From Sphaerochaeta halotolerans (GTDB taxonomy: Bacteria; Spirochaetota; Spirochaetia; Sphaerochaetales; Sphaerochaetaceae): DNA of 64,000 bases. The stretch covers positions 62,001-126,000 of the forward strand of contig NZ_QUWK01000006.1 of the NCBI RefSeq assembly GCF_003429665.1. Direction: 5' to 3'. The first letter of the stretch is position 1. The number at the start of each line of letters is the position of its first letter. The translations under genes were made by a program, and so were the position numbers. The notes beneath the pieces were generated by a model. The model was given only the letters and a program-made list of their open reading frames with translations, was not told the origin of the DNA and ran no database searches. Below, piece after piece: positions 45,592 to 54,642 of the stretch.

Positions 45592-45980
45592 GACAACAAG
45601 TGTTCCACTTTCTGTACGATGGGAATATCTGCCTCAGCCCAGTCGAGTTGCCATAACTCTTCTTTCTGCAACCAACGGCTTGCCTGATGCTCACGCAACT
45701 GTATTGTTCCTTTCTGTATACTTCCCCTATAGGCATGCATGATGATGAAAAACCCGGGATACTGATGCTCCACCTTGATAAGATAGTGTTGTACTTCAAT
45801 AGTGACTCCAAGCTCTTCTTGGATTTCTCTTATCAGTGCTTCGCGTCCTGTCTCACCTGCTTCCAATTTACCTCCAGGGAATTCCCACATACCTCCAAGT
45901 GCTCCTTGGTTCTTCCGTTGGGCCGCAAAAACACGGTTATCCTCGATCAATACCAATGCGGCTACTTCCATCTGTTTCAT
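45588..45980 (-). CDS. Nudix (MutT-like) nucleoside triphosphate pyrophosphohydrolase
   Basis: A 130-residue Nudix enzyme. The Nudix box runs GGKLEAGETGREALIREIQ-EELG, complete with the catalytic glutamates. QGALGGMWEFPGG ahead of it matches MutT/CTP pyrophosphohydrolases. It may hydrolyse oxidised or non-canonical nucleotides. The start has no Shine-Dalgarno sequence and sits 7 nt after a -10 element. Its stop overlaps the helicase start by 4 nt. Confidence 0.9.
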   Translation of the reverse strand: MKQMEVAALVLIEDNRVFAAQRKNQGALGGMWEFPGGKLEAGETGREALIREIQEELGVTIEVQHYLIKVEHQYPGFFIIMHAYRGSIQKGTIQLREHQASRWLQKEELWQLDWAEADIPIVQKVEHLLS

Positions 45981-45987
45981 GGAGATA

Positions 45988-45996
45988 ATCCTAGCA
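45988..45996 (-). promoter_or_regulatory. extended -10 placing the start of transcription at the Nudix ATG
   Basis: Read on the minus strand TGC-TAGGAT is followed by 7 nt and the ATG. A TGGTCA 17 nt upstream could be the -35. Confidence 0.45.
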
Positions 45997-46110
45997 GCAG
46001 AGCGTGCTTTTGACCAGGGGAAAAGACACTTTCAGTGAAGGCTGTTCACCCATTGCACGAATTTTCTCTTACAATTTTGCAAAATATGTTCAATTGCAGT
46101 GGCACGTTGA

Positions 46111-46139
46111 TTGACATTCACCCGTGGCCATGGTAGTGT
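46111..46139 (+). promoter_or_regulatory. promoter of the RRM protein gene
   Basis: Consensus TTGACA (46111-46116), 17 nt, TAGTGT (46134-46139). A start near 46146 leaves a leader of ~155 nt, unusually long for such a small gene. Confidence 0.5.
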
Positions 46140-46270
46140 GCAGTTGCTTTGATTTTTTGCGTTGCAGCTAGTCCCTTACCCTCTCTATGTTCGTGTTCTT
46201 CATTTGAATCCCATCAGCAGACAGGTTAAACGTTCGAAACTGCGCCAAAATGAGCAAATACTTTTTTAAG

Positions 46271-46287
46271 ACAGGCTAAAGGCCTGT
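46271..46287 (+). promoter_or_regulatory. hairpin abutting the RRM gene's ribosome-binding site
   Basis: ACAGGC-taaag-GCCTGT forms a 6-bp perfect hairpin ending one base before the AAGGA site. Its position suggests control of translation initiation or mRNA stability. Confidence 0.45.
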
Positions 46288-46301
46288 AAAGGATGCTTTT
46301 A

Positions 46302-46574
46302 ATGGCAAAGAAAATTTATGTTGGTAACATGAGTTACAACACCAGCGAAGAGGAACTTCGTGACCTGTTCGCACAGTATGGCACTGTATTGAGTGCAAAC
46401 ATCATTATCGATCGCGAGACCCGTCGCCCCAAGGGCTTTGGTTTCGTAGAGATGGAAGACGATTCTGCTGCAGTTGCTGCTATCAGCCAGCTTGACGGTC
46501 AGGATTTTGGCGGCCGCAATCTTCGTGTAAACGAGGCAATTGCAAAGCCCCGCCCGAGCTACAACCGTTACTAA
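46302..46574 (+). CDS. small RRM-type RNA-binding protein
   Basis: A 90-residue single RNA recognition motif. RNP2 is IYVGNM near residue 4 and RNP1 is KGFGFVEM near residue 46, with aromatic residues in place. The tail is short and basic (AKPRPSYNRY). Such proteins are common in cyanobacteria, spirochaetes and other phyla and are often cold-induced or abundant RNA chaperones. ATG 46302 (MAKKIYVG) with AAGGA 9 nt ahead is chosen over the ATG 9 nt upstream. It is monocistronic. Confidence 0.93.
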   Translation: MAKKIYVGNMSYNTSEEELRDLFAQYGTVLSANIIIDRETRRPKGFGFVEMEDDSAAVAAISQLDGQDFGGRNLRVNEAIAKPRPSYNRY

Positions 46575-46594
46575 GCTATTGCTTTGTACAAATC

Positions 46595-46621
46595 AGGAAC
46601 CCTTCGGGGTTCCTTTTTTTG
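46595..46621 (+). terminator. intrinsic terminator of the RRM gene
   Basis: AGGAACCC-ttcg-GGGTTCCT, a perfect stem with a UUCG tetraloop, followed by seven T. Confidence 0.95.
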
Positions 46622-47237
46622 TACCTTTGGATCAATGATACAAAATTAGGAAAATCAGAGTACAAGGCCAAAAAATATCGCTTCCATCGATTGCTAATAC
46701 TTTTGGTTTAATACGTAGTTGAAAAGATTCTTCCAGAATATACAACCCAATTACTTTTCGCATGAACTGCTTAACACCAACAATTTGTAATCGTTGCATG
46801 TTCTTAGCAGGTCTTTCACATCAATTTGATGAATATCGTTGACCTAGATTTTGAATCCTTCTGTGGAAAACGTTCACAAATAATGCTGAATAGTTCAGCA
46901 TGGTAGCGTTTCTTAGGGTAATGTCATATGCTGTATACACTGCAATGGTTAGGCTTTTCCCCTGTAACATTACACCCCGCCCTCCGGTTCTTATTCCGTC
47001 GAAATCTGAGACTAACGTTGCAAATCACTCCAAATGGGGCAACACATTTTCCGTCCACGTTCCTATTGCCCTCTATTCCCAGATGTTATCAACAAAATAC
47101 CGCATTAATATTCTACCAAACATCCACAGCTGTGCCTTTTTCTGGTGACTTTCAATTTGTTTGAGCATTCGTCAAGTATATGGATTTATTCACTAAAACG
47201 ACATTCAAGAACCTATCATTTAATGGTGAGAAATATT
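46622..47237. other. AT-rich gap of about 620 bp without a gene
   Basis: No frame has a credible start or family resemblance. Base composition shifts visibly to AT-rich compared with the genes to the left, as in the nuclease-like gene that follows. It contains one perfect inverted repeat (46883-46901). Confidence 0.5.
46883..46901. repeat. perfect 8-bp inverted repeat
   Basis: ATGCTGAA-tag-TTCAGCAT. No T run follows, so it is not a simple terminator. It might be a binding site or the trace of a mobile element end. Confidence 0.5.
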
Positions 47238-47268
47238 TTTACAATTGGTAATTTCATTGTGTTATAAT
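47238..47268 (+). promoter_or_regulatory. extended -10 promoter of the PD-(D/E)XK-like gene
   Basis: TGT-TATAAT (47260-47268) is a consensus extended -10. TTTACA (47238-47243) lies 19 nt upstream, slightly long for a -35. Confidence 0.5.
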
Positions 47269-47295
47269 GAGTTATACTTATTAAGGAGTACAGAT

Positions 47296-48750
47296 ATGGC
47301 AAGTAAGAATCTTGAACTCATTGGAATGTCAATCAAAGACTTTACCAATTTGCTCAATGCAAGCAAAGAGGATAGAGAAATACTCTTTAGAGAGGCTCAC
47401 TTGATTCCCACATATAAGAAGCTCGATGAACTAAGTCTTGCTTCAGTATTCTTATCATCTTTGACTATGATCGAAGAATTCAGAAATCTTTTTTGTAAGG
47501 AAATTGGACTCTCTCGGATTGGGTATCTGAAAGCCTATACTGAAGTCTCATTTCCAAAAACAACGATATATGATGAATCTAGCATCAAAAAAGGCCCCTT
47601 AAGGGTCGATGGGTTATTATTACAAATTGCTGGCGGGAAAATCAAAGATGGAGTTCTCTTCGAAATGAAAATGGGTTCACAAGAAGTGAACAGTAGACAG
47701 ATAAATACTTACTTGAACCTTGCAAAAGAATTAAAAATTCCTAGATTGGTATCAATCTCAAATCAATTTGTTCCCAGCCCGACAGACTATCCGGTAGAAA
47801 TCCAACGCACAAATTCCGTTTCATTGTATCACTTTTCATGGCGATATATTATAACTCTCGGAAGCATTCTTCTAACTGATAATGATCTCAACATAAGTGA
47901 TCCAGATCAAGTAAAGATTATGAGAGAGGTCATGAGTTTTTTCAATCACCCTAATGCTGCTGTGAATACATTCGATAGCATGAGTAGGGAATGGAGTGAG
48001 CTAGTCGAGGGTGTTAGAGCCAGAAAAGAATTCAGCAAGAATAATCCATGTTTGGCTGTAGCTATCCAAGATTGGATCCAGGAAGAACAAGACCTTGCAC
48101 TAAAGATGAGTGATAAACTAGGAGTTATGGTTGATTGTAATAAGAGACAATACAAAACCATGCAAGAACGAGTAGAAGCAGAGAAAAGGCAAATTATCGA
48201 GAAAGAGATTCTTGAATCTCAATTTCGCATAAAGAACGCTGTCTCCACTTTGAATGTTCAAGCATATCTTGGCACAAGAAGAGTTGTTTGTTGTGTTGAG
48301 GTTAGAATCCCCCAGGATAAGAAAACTGCTTCTGCTCGGCTAAATTGGCTCAAACGCCAGATTGATGCTTGTAAACTGAAAGATGAAAAAACATTTTCTT
48401 CAATTGAATCTGGATTGTGGCTAAATGCTATGGTAAAAGGTCGAATGGCAAATCCGAAGGAACTCTATTCCTCATATGAGCAACTTCTTGAGGAATCGAA
48501 AAATTGTGATGTCAAAAGTGTCAGAATCAGTTATGAAAAAGATTTGGCAGCCCGATTTACTCAAAACAAAAAATTCATTGAAGAATATGAAAAACTAGTA
48601 CTGGCCTTCTATAGTGTGCTTGTACAGAATCTGAAAAACTGGGAAGAAACTCCTCCAAAAATGAATATCCGAGAAGCTGTTGAGTTAGCATCGTCAGAAG
48701 CGAATATAGATTTTACAAAAAATTCAACAATACCAACTACACCCTCTTGA
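47296..48750 (+). CDS. orphan protein with PD-(D/E)XK nuclease-like motif
   Basis: A 484-residue protein that I cannot name. Residues 80-145 carry the spacing of a PD-(D/E)XK nuclease core: Glu83 (AYTEVSF), Asp105 (RVDGLLL), Glu123-x-Lys125 (LFEMKMG), then Gln135 in SRQINTYL. The rest is helical and charged, with a probable coiled coil near residues 275-320 (MQERVEAEKRQIIEKEILES). It has no signal peptide. AAGGAG lies 7 nt before ATG 47296. The gene and the DNA before it are AT-richer than the surroundings, and A/T-ending codons dominate, suggesting transfer. An uncharacterised defence or restriction-type nuclease is possible. Confidence 0.65.
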   Translation: MASKNLELIGMSIKDFTNLLNASKEDREILFREAHLIPTYKKLDELSLASVFLSSLTMIEEFRNLFCKEIGLSRIGYLKAYTEVSFPKTTIYDESSIKKGPLRVDGLLLQIAGGKIKDGVLFEMKMGSQEVNSRQINTYLNLAKELKIPRLVSISNQFVPSPTDYPVEIQRTNSVSLYHFSWRYIITLGSILLTDNDLNISDPDQVKIMREVMSFFNHPNAAVNTFDSMSREWSELVEGVRARKEFSKNNPCLAVAIQDWIQEEQDLALKMSDKLGVMVDCNKRQYKTMQERVEAEKRQIIEKEILESQFRIKNAVSTLNVQAYLGTRRVVCCVEVRIPQDKKTASARLNWLKRQIDACKLKDEKTFSSIESGLWLNAMVKGRMANPKELYSSYEQLLEESKNCDVKSVRISYEKDLAARFTQNKKFIEEYEKLVLAFYSVLVQNLKNWEETPPKMNIREAVELASSEANIDFTKNSTIPTTPS

Positions 48751-48775
48751 TTCTATCAATAGAAACATATATGCT
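48747..48775 (+). promoter_or_regulatory. promoter of trpB-trpA
   Basis: TTGATT (48747-48752), 17 nt, TATGCT (48770-48775). The -35 overlaps the stop codon of the preceding gene. No TrpR box or leader peptide was recognised. Confidence 0.5.
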
Positions 48776-48795
48776 CCTATCTCAAGGAGTCATGC

Positions 48796-49980
48796 ATGGA
48801 ACCAGGACGATTCGGCCCCTACGGCGGCAGGTATATCCCAGAAACCCTAATGAGTGCCATCCTAGAACTGGAAGCAGCCTATGACAGGCTCAAGGGTGAT
48901 GCCACCTTCCAAGAAGAACTCAATACCCTCTACACGAACTATGCTTCGAGGCCAAGTCTCCTGACCTTTGCAGAGAATGTAACAGAGGACCTTGGGGGAG
49001 CGAAAGTGTATCTCAAACGGGAAGACCTGAATCATACAGGATCCCATAAAATCAACAATGTTCTCGGGCAATGCCTACTGGCCAAGCACATGGGAAAAAA
49101 GCGGGTAATAGCTGAGACCGGTGCGGGACAGCATGGGGTTGCCACAGCCACGGTTGCCGCACTCATGGGACTTGAGTGTGAAATTTTCATGGGAAAGGTT
49201 GATTGCCAGCGCCAGGCACTCAACGTCTACCGTATGCGCTTGCTTGGTGCAACGGTCCACCCGGTGGAGAGCGGTACCCAAACCCTCAAGGACGCTGTCA
49301 GTGAAACGATGCGGGAGTGGACCAAGAGAATCGATGACACCCACTACGTGCTCGGCTCTGTCATGGGTCCACACCCCTTTCCTACGATGGTTCGGGATTT
49401 CCAGAAAATCATCGGTCGGGAAGTAAGAACCCAGATACTTGCAGCAGAAGGGAAATTGCCCGACTACATCATTGCCTGTGTAGGAGGAGGATCGAATGCC
49501 ATTGGAATCTTCCATGAATTCATAGGAGAACCATCGGTTCATCTCGTTGGGTGTGAAGCGGCGGGAAAGGGAATAAACACCAAGAAACATGCAGCAACCC
49601 TAACCAGGGGAAGCGAGGGAGTCTTCCATGGTATGAAAAGCATCTTCTGCCAGAATGAGGATGGTCAAATCGATGAAGTTTACTCCATCAGTGCTGGACT
49701 AGACTATCCAGGTATCGGCCCGGAGCATGCCCAGCTGTTTGCCACCAAACGAGCAACATATGTACCGATCACAGATGCTGAAGCGGTCGATGCCTTCACG
49801 TATCTCAGCAGAAAAGAGGGGATCATCTGTGCCATTGAGAGTGCCCATGCACTCGCCTATACCATGAAGCTTGCTCCTACCCTGGATAAGGAAAAAATCA
49901 TCGTGGTTAATCTCTCTGGACGGGGGGACAAGGATGTGGCAGCAATCGCCCGTTACCAAGGAGAGACACTCTATGAATGA
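48796..49980 (+). CDS. trpB: tryptophan synthase beta subunit
   Basis: A 394-residue PLP enzyme joining indole and serine. The Schiff-base lysine is Lys85 in HTGSHKINN; the phosphate loop is GGGSNAIG. Length and sequence fit the TrpB1 type that partners TrpA. AAGGAG precedes ATG 48796. It opens the trp cluster, and its end overlaps trpA by 8 nt. Confidence 0.97.
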   Translation: MEPGRFGPYGGRYIPETLMSAILELEAAYDRLKGDATFQEELNTLYTNYASRPSLLTFAENVTEDLGGAKVYLKREDLNHTGSHKINNVLGQCLLAKHMGKKRVIAETGAGQHGVATATVAALMGLECEIFMGKVDCQRQALNVYRMRLLGATVHPVESGTQTLKDAVSETMREWTKRIDDTHYVLGSVMGPHPFPTMVRDFQKIIGREVRTQILAAEGKLPDYIIACVGGGSNAIGIFHEFIGEPSVHLVGCEAAGKGINTKKHAATLTRGSEGVFHGMKSIFCQNEDGQIDEVYSISAGLDYPGIGPEHAQLFATKRATYVPITDAEAVDAFTYLSRKEGIICAIESAHALAYTMKLAPTLDKEKIIVVNLSGRGDKDVAAIARYQGETLYE

Positions 49981-50749
49981 TCGTATCCAAAACGCATTTT
50001 CTAACGGAAAAGCTTTCATCCCCTTCGTGACCTGTGCTGACCCAGACATTTCACTGACAGAAGAGTTGGTACTCGCTATGGTAGATTCAGGAGCTGACCT
50101 GGTCGAACTGGGACTTCCCTTCTCTGACCCCATCGCAGAAGGCCCAGTAATCCAGCAGGCAGATGAACGTGCTCTCGCATCAGGATTCAAGATTCATGAC
50201 CTTTTCACCTTGATTGAGCGACTGAGAAATCATACGCAGATTCCCTTGGTCTGCATGACCTACCTCAACCCGGTATACCGGTATCAGAAAGATCGATTTC
50301 TGATGAGTGCAAAACAGGCCGGTCTCGACGGAATGATTATCCCTGACCTTCCTTATGAGGAGCAGGGAGAAATCAAGGGCTCATGCAAAACCCATGAGAT
50401 CAAGTTGATCAGCATGATCTCCCCGACAAGTAGAGAGCGGATCATCACGGTCTCAAAAAACAGCGAAGGTTTTCTCTACTGCGTCAGTTCCCTAGGAGTA
50501 ACAGGGATGAGAGCCAGCCTTACCGACAATGCTAAGGAAATGGTAGAGCTTGCAAAAGCACATAGCAACACCCCGTGTGCAGTAGGATTTGGGATTCACA
50601 CTCCAGAACAAGCCCACCTTATTGCTTCCTATGCAGATGGCATTATCGTAGGTTCAGCAATCATGAACATTATTGCCGAGAAAGGGAGTGAAAGCGTTCA
50701 ACCGGTCTCCCGATATGTCCAACAGATGAAGCAAGCCATCATGGTATGA
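49973..50749 (+). CDS. trpA: tryptophan synthase alpha subunit
   Basis: A 258-residue TIM barrel that releases indole from indole-3-glycerol phosphate. The catalytic Glu lies in [12 protein letters not shown], with the catalytic Asp in PFSDP. ATG 49973 overlaps the end of trpB; the longer frame to 49871 is inside trpB. A terminator hairpin covers the stop codon. Confidence 0.96.
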   Translation: MNDRIQNAFSNGKAFIPFVTCADPDISLTEELVLAMVDSGADLVELGLPFSDPIAEGPVIQQADERALASGFKIHDLFTLIERLRNHTQIPLVCMTYLNPVYRYQKDRFLMSAKQAGLDGMIIPDLPYEEQGEIKGSCKTHEIKLISMISPTSRERIITVSKNSEGFLYCVSSLGVTGMRASLTDNAKEMVELAKAHSNTPCAVGFGIHTPEQAHLIASYADGIIVGSAIMNIIAEKGSESVQPVSRYVQQMKQAIMV

Positions 50750-50761
50750 TGTCTTTTTTTT
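50737..50761 (+). terminator. terminator between trpBA and trpEGDCF
   Basis: CATCAT-ggt-ATGATG followed by TC and eight T. The stem overlaps the trpA stop codon, so translating ribosomes could prevent it from forming. Confidence 0.65.
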
Positions 50762-50770
50762 ACCCGAACA

Positions 50771-50788
50771 GTTTCTTTCTATAGAAAC
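50771..50788 (+). promoter_or_regulatory. hairpin ahead of the trpE ribosome-binding site
   Basis: GTTTCT-ttctat-AGAAAC ends one base before the AAGGAG of trpE. Together with the preceding terminator it could gate expression of trpE and the genes after it. No Trp-rich leader peptide is seen. Confidence 0.35.
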
Positions 50789-50801
50789 AGAAGGAGTATG
50801 C

Positions 50802-52274
50802 ATGCAGTATTATCCAACACAGGAAGCAGCACTGGCCTATCAAGATGAAGATGGCTACCTTCCACTCACCCTCGAAATACTTTGTGACCAACACACGCCT
50901 ATCACCCTGCTTTCTCGTTTGAAGACAGAGACTTCCCACTGTTTTTTGCTCGAGAGTGTCGACAGCCGTCAAAGATGGGGACGGTACTCCTTCCTCGGAT
51001 ACGACCCCTTGTTGGCCCTTTCGACCCAAGACCATCTCACCACCGTACAACACCGGGATGGAAGCATAGCGACATCAGAAGAACATCCAGAGAAGGTAAT
51101 CAGAAGGGTACTGAAGGAGTACAAGAGTCTCCCTATCGATAAGCTACCTCCTTTCACTGGTGGTCTCGTTGGATACTTCAGTTATGACTACATCAAATAC
51201 CAGGAGTCACATCTGCTTCTTGACTACACGGAGGATGAAGCCTTCAAGGACCTCGATCTCATGTTCTTTGATCAGGTCATCTGCTTCGATCACTACCGCC
51301 AGGTTTTAACCCTCATCGTTACCTACCGAGCAAGCGAGGGTTCTCAGGGATACACAAAAGCTCAGAGACGGTTGCTTGCAATGCTCAAGATCGTGCAAAG
51401 CGAGGCTCCTCTTACACACTTCACAGGTGTATTGAAAGAACCTCTACGACCGCTCTTCAGCAAAAACACCTACTGCACCATGGTGGATAAGGCAAAACAC
51501 TACATCAGGGAAGGAGATATCTTTCAAGTGGTGCTTTCCAATCGTTGGGAAGCTGCATTCGAAGGGAGCCTAATGGACACCTATCGGGCACTGAGGACCA
51601 TCAATCCATCCCCGTATATGTTCTACTTCTCGGGCAATGAGATTGAACTTGCCGGTGCTTCGCCAGAAACCTTGGTCAATTTACAAGATGGCATCCTGCA
51701 CACCTTCCCTCTCGCCGGTACCCGAAGACGGGGAGAGACCGAAGAGGAGGATCTTGCAAACGAAAGGGATCTTCTTAGCGATGAGAAAGAACTTGCAGAA
51801 CATAATATGCTGGTCGATCTTGGCCGCAATGACCTTGGAAAGGTATGTGAATTTGGCAGTGTTGAGGTGGAATCCTATCTCCAAATCCAACGCTACAGCC
51901 ATGTAATGCACATCGGGTCCACCGTAAAGGGAACCATACGAAAAGATCATGATGCCCTCTCGGCCATAGCCTCAGTACTCCCTGCAGGAACCCTAAGCGG
52001 TGCACCCAAGCTTCGTGCCTGCCAGATTATCGAGGAGCTGGAACACACACAACGTGGCATCTATGGAGGGGCTGTTGGCTATATCGGGAGCAATCAGAAC
52101 ATGGATACCTGTATTGCCATACGCCTAGCATACCGAAAAGGGAATACGGTGTATGTACGAAGTGGAGCGGGTATTGTAGCAGACAGCGTAGCGGAGAGTG
52201 AGTATGCCGAATGTGAACGAAAAGCAAAAGCGGTGGAGGAAGCCTTGCAAAGAGCTTCAGGAGGTATCCTATGA
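50802..52274 (+). CDS. trpE: anthranilate synthase component I
   Basis: A 490-residue chorismate-using enzyme. The conserved C-terminal catalytic part includes PLAGTRRRGETEEED, LAEHNMLVDLGRNDLGKV and PAGTLSGAPKLRA. The N-terminal LLESVDSRQRWGRYSFLG region carries the Leu/Glu-Ser type tryptophan feedback pocket. Its ATG overlaps with nothing upstream, but its end overlaps trpG by 4 nt. Confidence 0.96.
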   Translation: MQYYPTQEAALAYQDEDGYLPLTLEILCDQHTPITLLSRLKTETSHCFLLESVDSRQRWGRYSFLGYDPLLALSTQDHLTTVQHRDGSIATSEEHPEKVIRRVLKEYKSLPIDKLPPFTGGLVGYFSYDYIKYQESHLLLDYTEDEAFKDLDLMFFDQVICFDHYRQVLTLIVTYRASEGSQGYTKAQRRLLAMLKIVQSEAPLTHFTGVLKEPLRPLFSKNTYCTMVDKAKHYIREGDIFQVVLSNRWEAAFEGSLMDTYRALRTINPSPYMFYFSGNEIELAGASPETLVNLQDGILHTFPLAGTRRRGETEEEDLANERDLLSDEKELAEHNMLVDLGRNDLGKVCEFGSVEVESYLQIQRYSHVMHIGSTVKGTIRKDHDALSAIASVLPAGTLSGAPKLRACQIIEELEHTQRGIYGGAVGYIGSNQNMDTCIAIRLAYRKGNTVYVRSGAGIVADSVAESEYAECERKAKAVEEALQRASGGIL

Positions 52275-52864
52275 TCCTATTGATCGACAACTATGACAGC
52301 TTCTCATACAACCTCTATCAGATGGTAGGAGCCTTGGAGCCAGAGATCAAGGTGATTCGAAATGATGCAATGACTGTAGAGGAAATTGCGACACTTGCTC
52401 TTCAGGCAATCATCATTTCCCCAGGTCCGGGGACCTGTGAAAATGCAGGAGTCATCATCAGCCTCGTACAGCAACTGGGACCTACGGTTCCAATACTTGG
52501 AGTCTGCCTAGGACATCAAGCCATCGCTACTGCGTTCGGTGCTACCGTCACCTACGCAAAAAAGCTCTACCATGGGAAACAGTCCAGCTGTGTACTTGAT
52601 CACACCTCCCCCCTTTTCCACAATCTAGGACGAGAAGAACGGGTAGGTCGCTACCACTCCCTTAGCGTTGACCCAAAGAGCCTTCCCTCCTCTCTCACCC
52701 TTACAGGATGGACAGAAGATGGACAGGTCATGGCAATACAACACAACCAGTATCCCATCTATGGCGTGCAATTCCACCCAGAATCGATCCTTACCCCCTC
52801 AGGGAAAACGATGTTGGGAAATTTCCTAACCCTCGCAAAAGATACCCAAGGAGCAACACAATGA
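52271..52864 (+). CDS. trpG: anthranilate synthase component II (glutamine amidotransferase)
   Basis: A 197-residue class I amidotransferase that feeds ammonia to TrpE. The nucleophile is in LGVCLGHQAI, and the His-Glu pair is in GVQFHPESI. It is a stand-alone TrpG, not fused to TrpD. Overlaps of 4 nt (ATGA) on both sides indicate coupled translation. Confidence 0.95.
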   Translation: MILLIDNYDSFSYNLYQMVGALEPEIKVIRNDAMTVEEIATLALQAIIISPGPGTCENAGVIISLVQQLGPTVPILGVCLGHQAIATAFGATVTYAKKLYHGKQSSCVLDHTSPLFHNLGREERVGRYHSLSVDPKSLPSSLTLTGWTEDGQVMAIQHNQYPIYGVQFHPESILTPSGKTMLGNFLTLAKDTQGATQ

Positions 52865-53874
52865 TACGAGAAGCCATCAAGCAACTCAGTATGAAACAGG
52901 ACCTGGACTACCGCACAGCATTGTCTGTCATGCATGAAATCATGGAAGGCAAGGCCACCCCTGTGCAGATGAGTAGTTTTCTCACTGCCCTCTCCCTAAA
53001 GGGTGAGACAATCGAGGAGATTACCGCCTGTGCAGAGAGTATGAGAAGCCACTGCATTCGCCTGCTGCATGACCTACCGGTCCTTGAAATCGTGGGTACC
53101 GGTGGGGACCACCTTAAAACCTTCAATATCTCATCAACCAGCAGTATCGTCATCTCCAGCATGGGGGTACCGGTTGCCAAACATGGCAATCGCGCTGCCT
53201 CCTCTGCTTGCGGAGCTGCCGATGTTTTTGAAAAGCTGGGAGTAAACATCCAGGTTGATGAACAGAGAAGCAAAGCAATACTGGATGCGATTGGACTCTG
53301 CTTTCTCTTTGCCCAGAATTACCACATCAGCATGAAATATGTCGCACCGGTACGAAAGGAGTTGGGTATCAGAACCGTGTTCAATATTCTCGGTCCTTTG
53401 GCCAATCCTGCAGGAGCTTCCCTGCAACTCATGGGTGTATACGATGAGAGCCTCATTATTCCCTTGGCTCAGGTGATGACCAACCTTGGAGTAAAGCGGG
53501 GAATGGTGGTCTGCGGGGAAGATGGTATGGATGAAATCACCTTGACAGGAAAGACCAATATCTGTGAAGTGCAGGATGGTACCTTCACACACTATTCAAT
53601 CACCCCTGAACAATTCTCACTGGAACGATGCAGCCAAGAGGATCTCACCGGAGGCGATGCAGAGGAAAATGCCGGGATTACCCGATCCATTCTCAGTGGC
53701 ACGCTCCATGGGCCCAAACGAGATATTGTACTGCTCAATAGTGGTTGTGCGCTCTATATCGCAGGGAAAGCAAGCAGTATAGCAGAAGGTATCGACATGG
53801 CAAGGGAAGCAATCGACAGCGGGAAAGCTCTACAGCAACTCGATGCGTTCGTAAAGCTGTCCAACGAGGAGTAA
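52861..53874 (+). CDS. trpD: anthranilate phosphoribosyltransferase
   Basis: A 337-residue enzyme transferring phosphoribose from PRPP to anthranilate. The glycine-rich PRPP loop is GTGGDHLKTFNIS, followed by VAKHGNRAASS. ATG 52861 overlaps the trpG stop; the longer frame to 52708 is inside trpG. Length is normal. trpC follows 3 nt downstream. Confidence 0.96.
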   Translation: MIREAIKQLSMKQDLDYRTALSVMHEIMEGKATPVQMSSFLTALSLKGETIEEITACAESMRSHCIRLLHDLPVLEIVGTGGDHLKTFNISSTSSIVISSMGVPVAKHGNRAASSACGAADVFEKLGVNIQVDEQRSKAILDAIGLCFLFAQNYHISMKYVAPVRKELGIRTVFNILGPLANPAGASLQLMGVYDESLIIPLAQVMTNLGVKRGMVVCGEDGMDEITLTGKTNICEVQDGTFTHYSITPEQFSLERCSQEDLTGGDAEENAGITRSILSGTLHGPKRDIVLLNSGCALYIAGKASSIAEGIDMAREAIDSGKALQQLDAFVKLSNEE

Positions 53875-53877
53875 GGT

Positions 53878-54642
53878 ATGGACATCCTGCAAACGCTCGC
53901 TGCAAGTACTGCTGAGCGGTACCAAAAGAAAGAGCCGGTAACCCTCGAAGCACAGGCATTCTCCTGCGTACTGGAAGATCAACCATTCAAGCATGCATTG
54001 GGAGGGTCTCACCTTGCTGTTATCGCAGAAGTGAAACACGCATCCCCTTCAAAGGGAGTAATTGCTTCTTCCTTTGATCCAATCGCTATTGCTGAAGAAT
54101 ATGAAAAGGGTGGAGCCTCCGCATTAAGCGTACTCACCGAACCTACTCGTTTCCTTGGTGATGATGCCTATCTGACCTCCATTGAAAAAGCCGTTTCCCT
54201 TCCCCTCCTACGGAAGGATTTCATCATCACTCCCTACCAGATCCTGGAATCGCGAATTCTGGGCGCTTCCGCACTTCTGCTCATCGCAGCCCTGCTTGAT
54301 ACACAAACATTGGCATCCTTTCTTGCACTCACCAGAAGTCTTGGCATGGATGCCTTGGTTGAGGTACACGATGAGACGGAGCTTGAGATGGCACTGAAGG
54401 TAGGAGCAGCCATCATCGGAGTGAACAATCGCAACCTGAGAACCTTTCTCGTCGATCTTGGAACAAGCATACGGCTTTCATCCATGATTCCCTCCTCTGT
54501 GATTTCGGTAAGTGAGAGTGGTATTCAAGGAAGAGAGGATGCAATGACGCTCAAGAGTGCAGGGTTCTCTGCAATCTTGGTGGGAGAACAGCTGATGAAA
54601 AGCCGTAATCGAGCAAAAGCCATAGCGGAGTTGAAGGTATGA
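53878..54642 (+). CDS. trpC: indole-3-glycerol phosphate synthase
   Basis: A 254-residue TIM barrel. AEVKHASPSKGVI holds the catalytic lysine region (His replaces the usual second Lys of EIKKASPSKG). PLLRKDFIITPYQI and GVNNRNLRTF are family signatures. GAGGAG precedes ATG 53878. It is separate from trpF, which it overlaps by 4 nt. Confidence 0.96.
   Translation: MDILQTLAASTAERYQKKEPVTLEAQAFSCVLEDQPFKHALGGSHLAVIAEVKHASPSKGVIASSFDPIAIAEEYEKGGASALSVLTEPTRFLGDDAYLTSIEKAVSLPLLRKDFIITPYQILESRILGASALLLIAALLDTQTLASFLALTRSLGMDALVEVHDETELEMALKVGAAIIGVNNRNLRTFLVDLGTSIRLSSMIPSSVISVSESGIQGREDAMTLKSAGFSAILVGEQLMKSRNRAKAIAELKV

Noticed and set aside
46900-47164. two overlapping ~80-codon frames in the AT-rich gap
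   Set aside because: No ribosome-binding sites, low-complexity products and no family resemblance.
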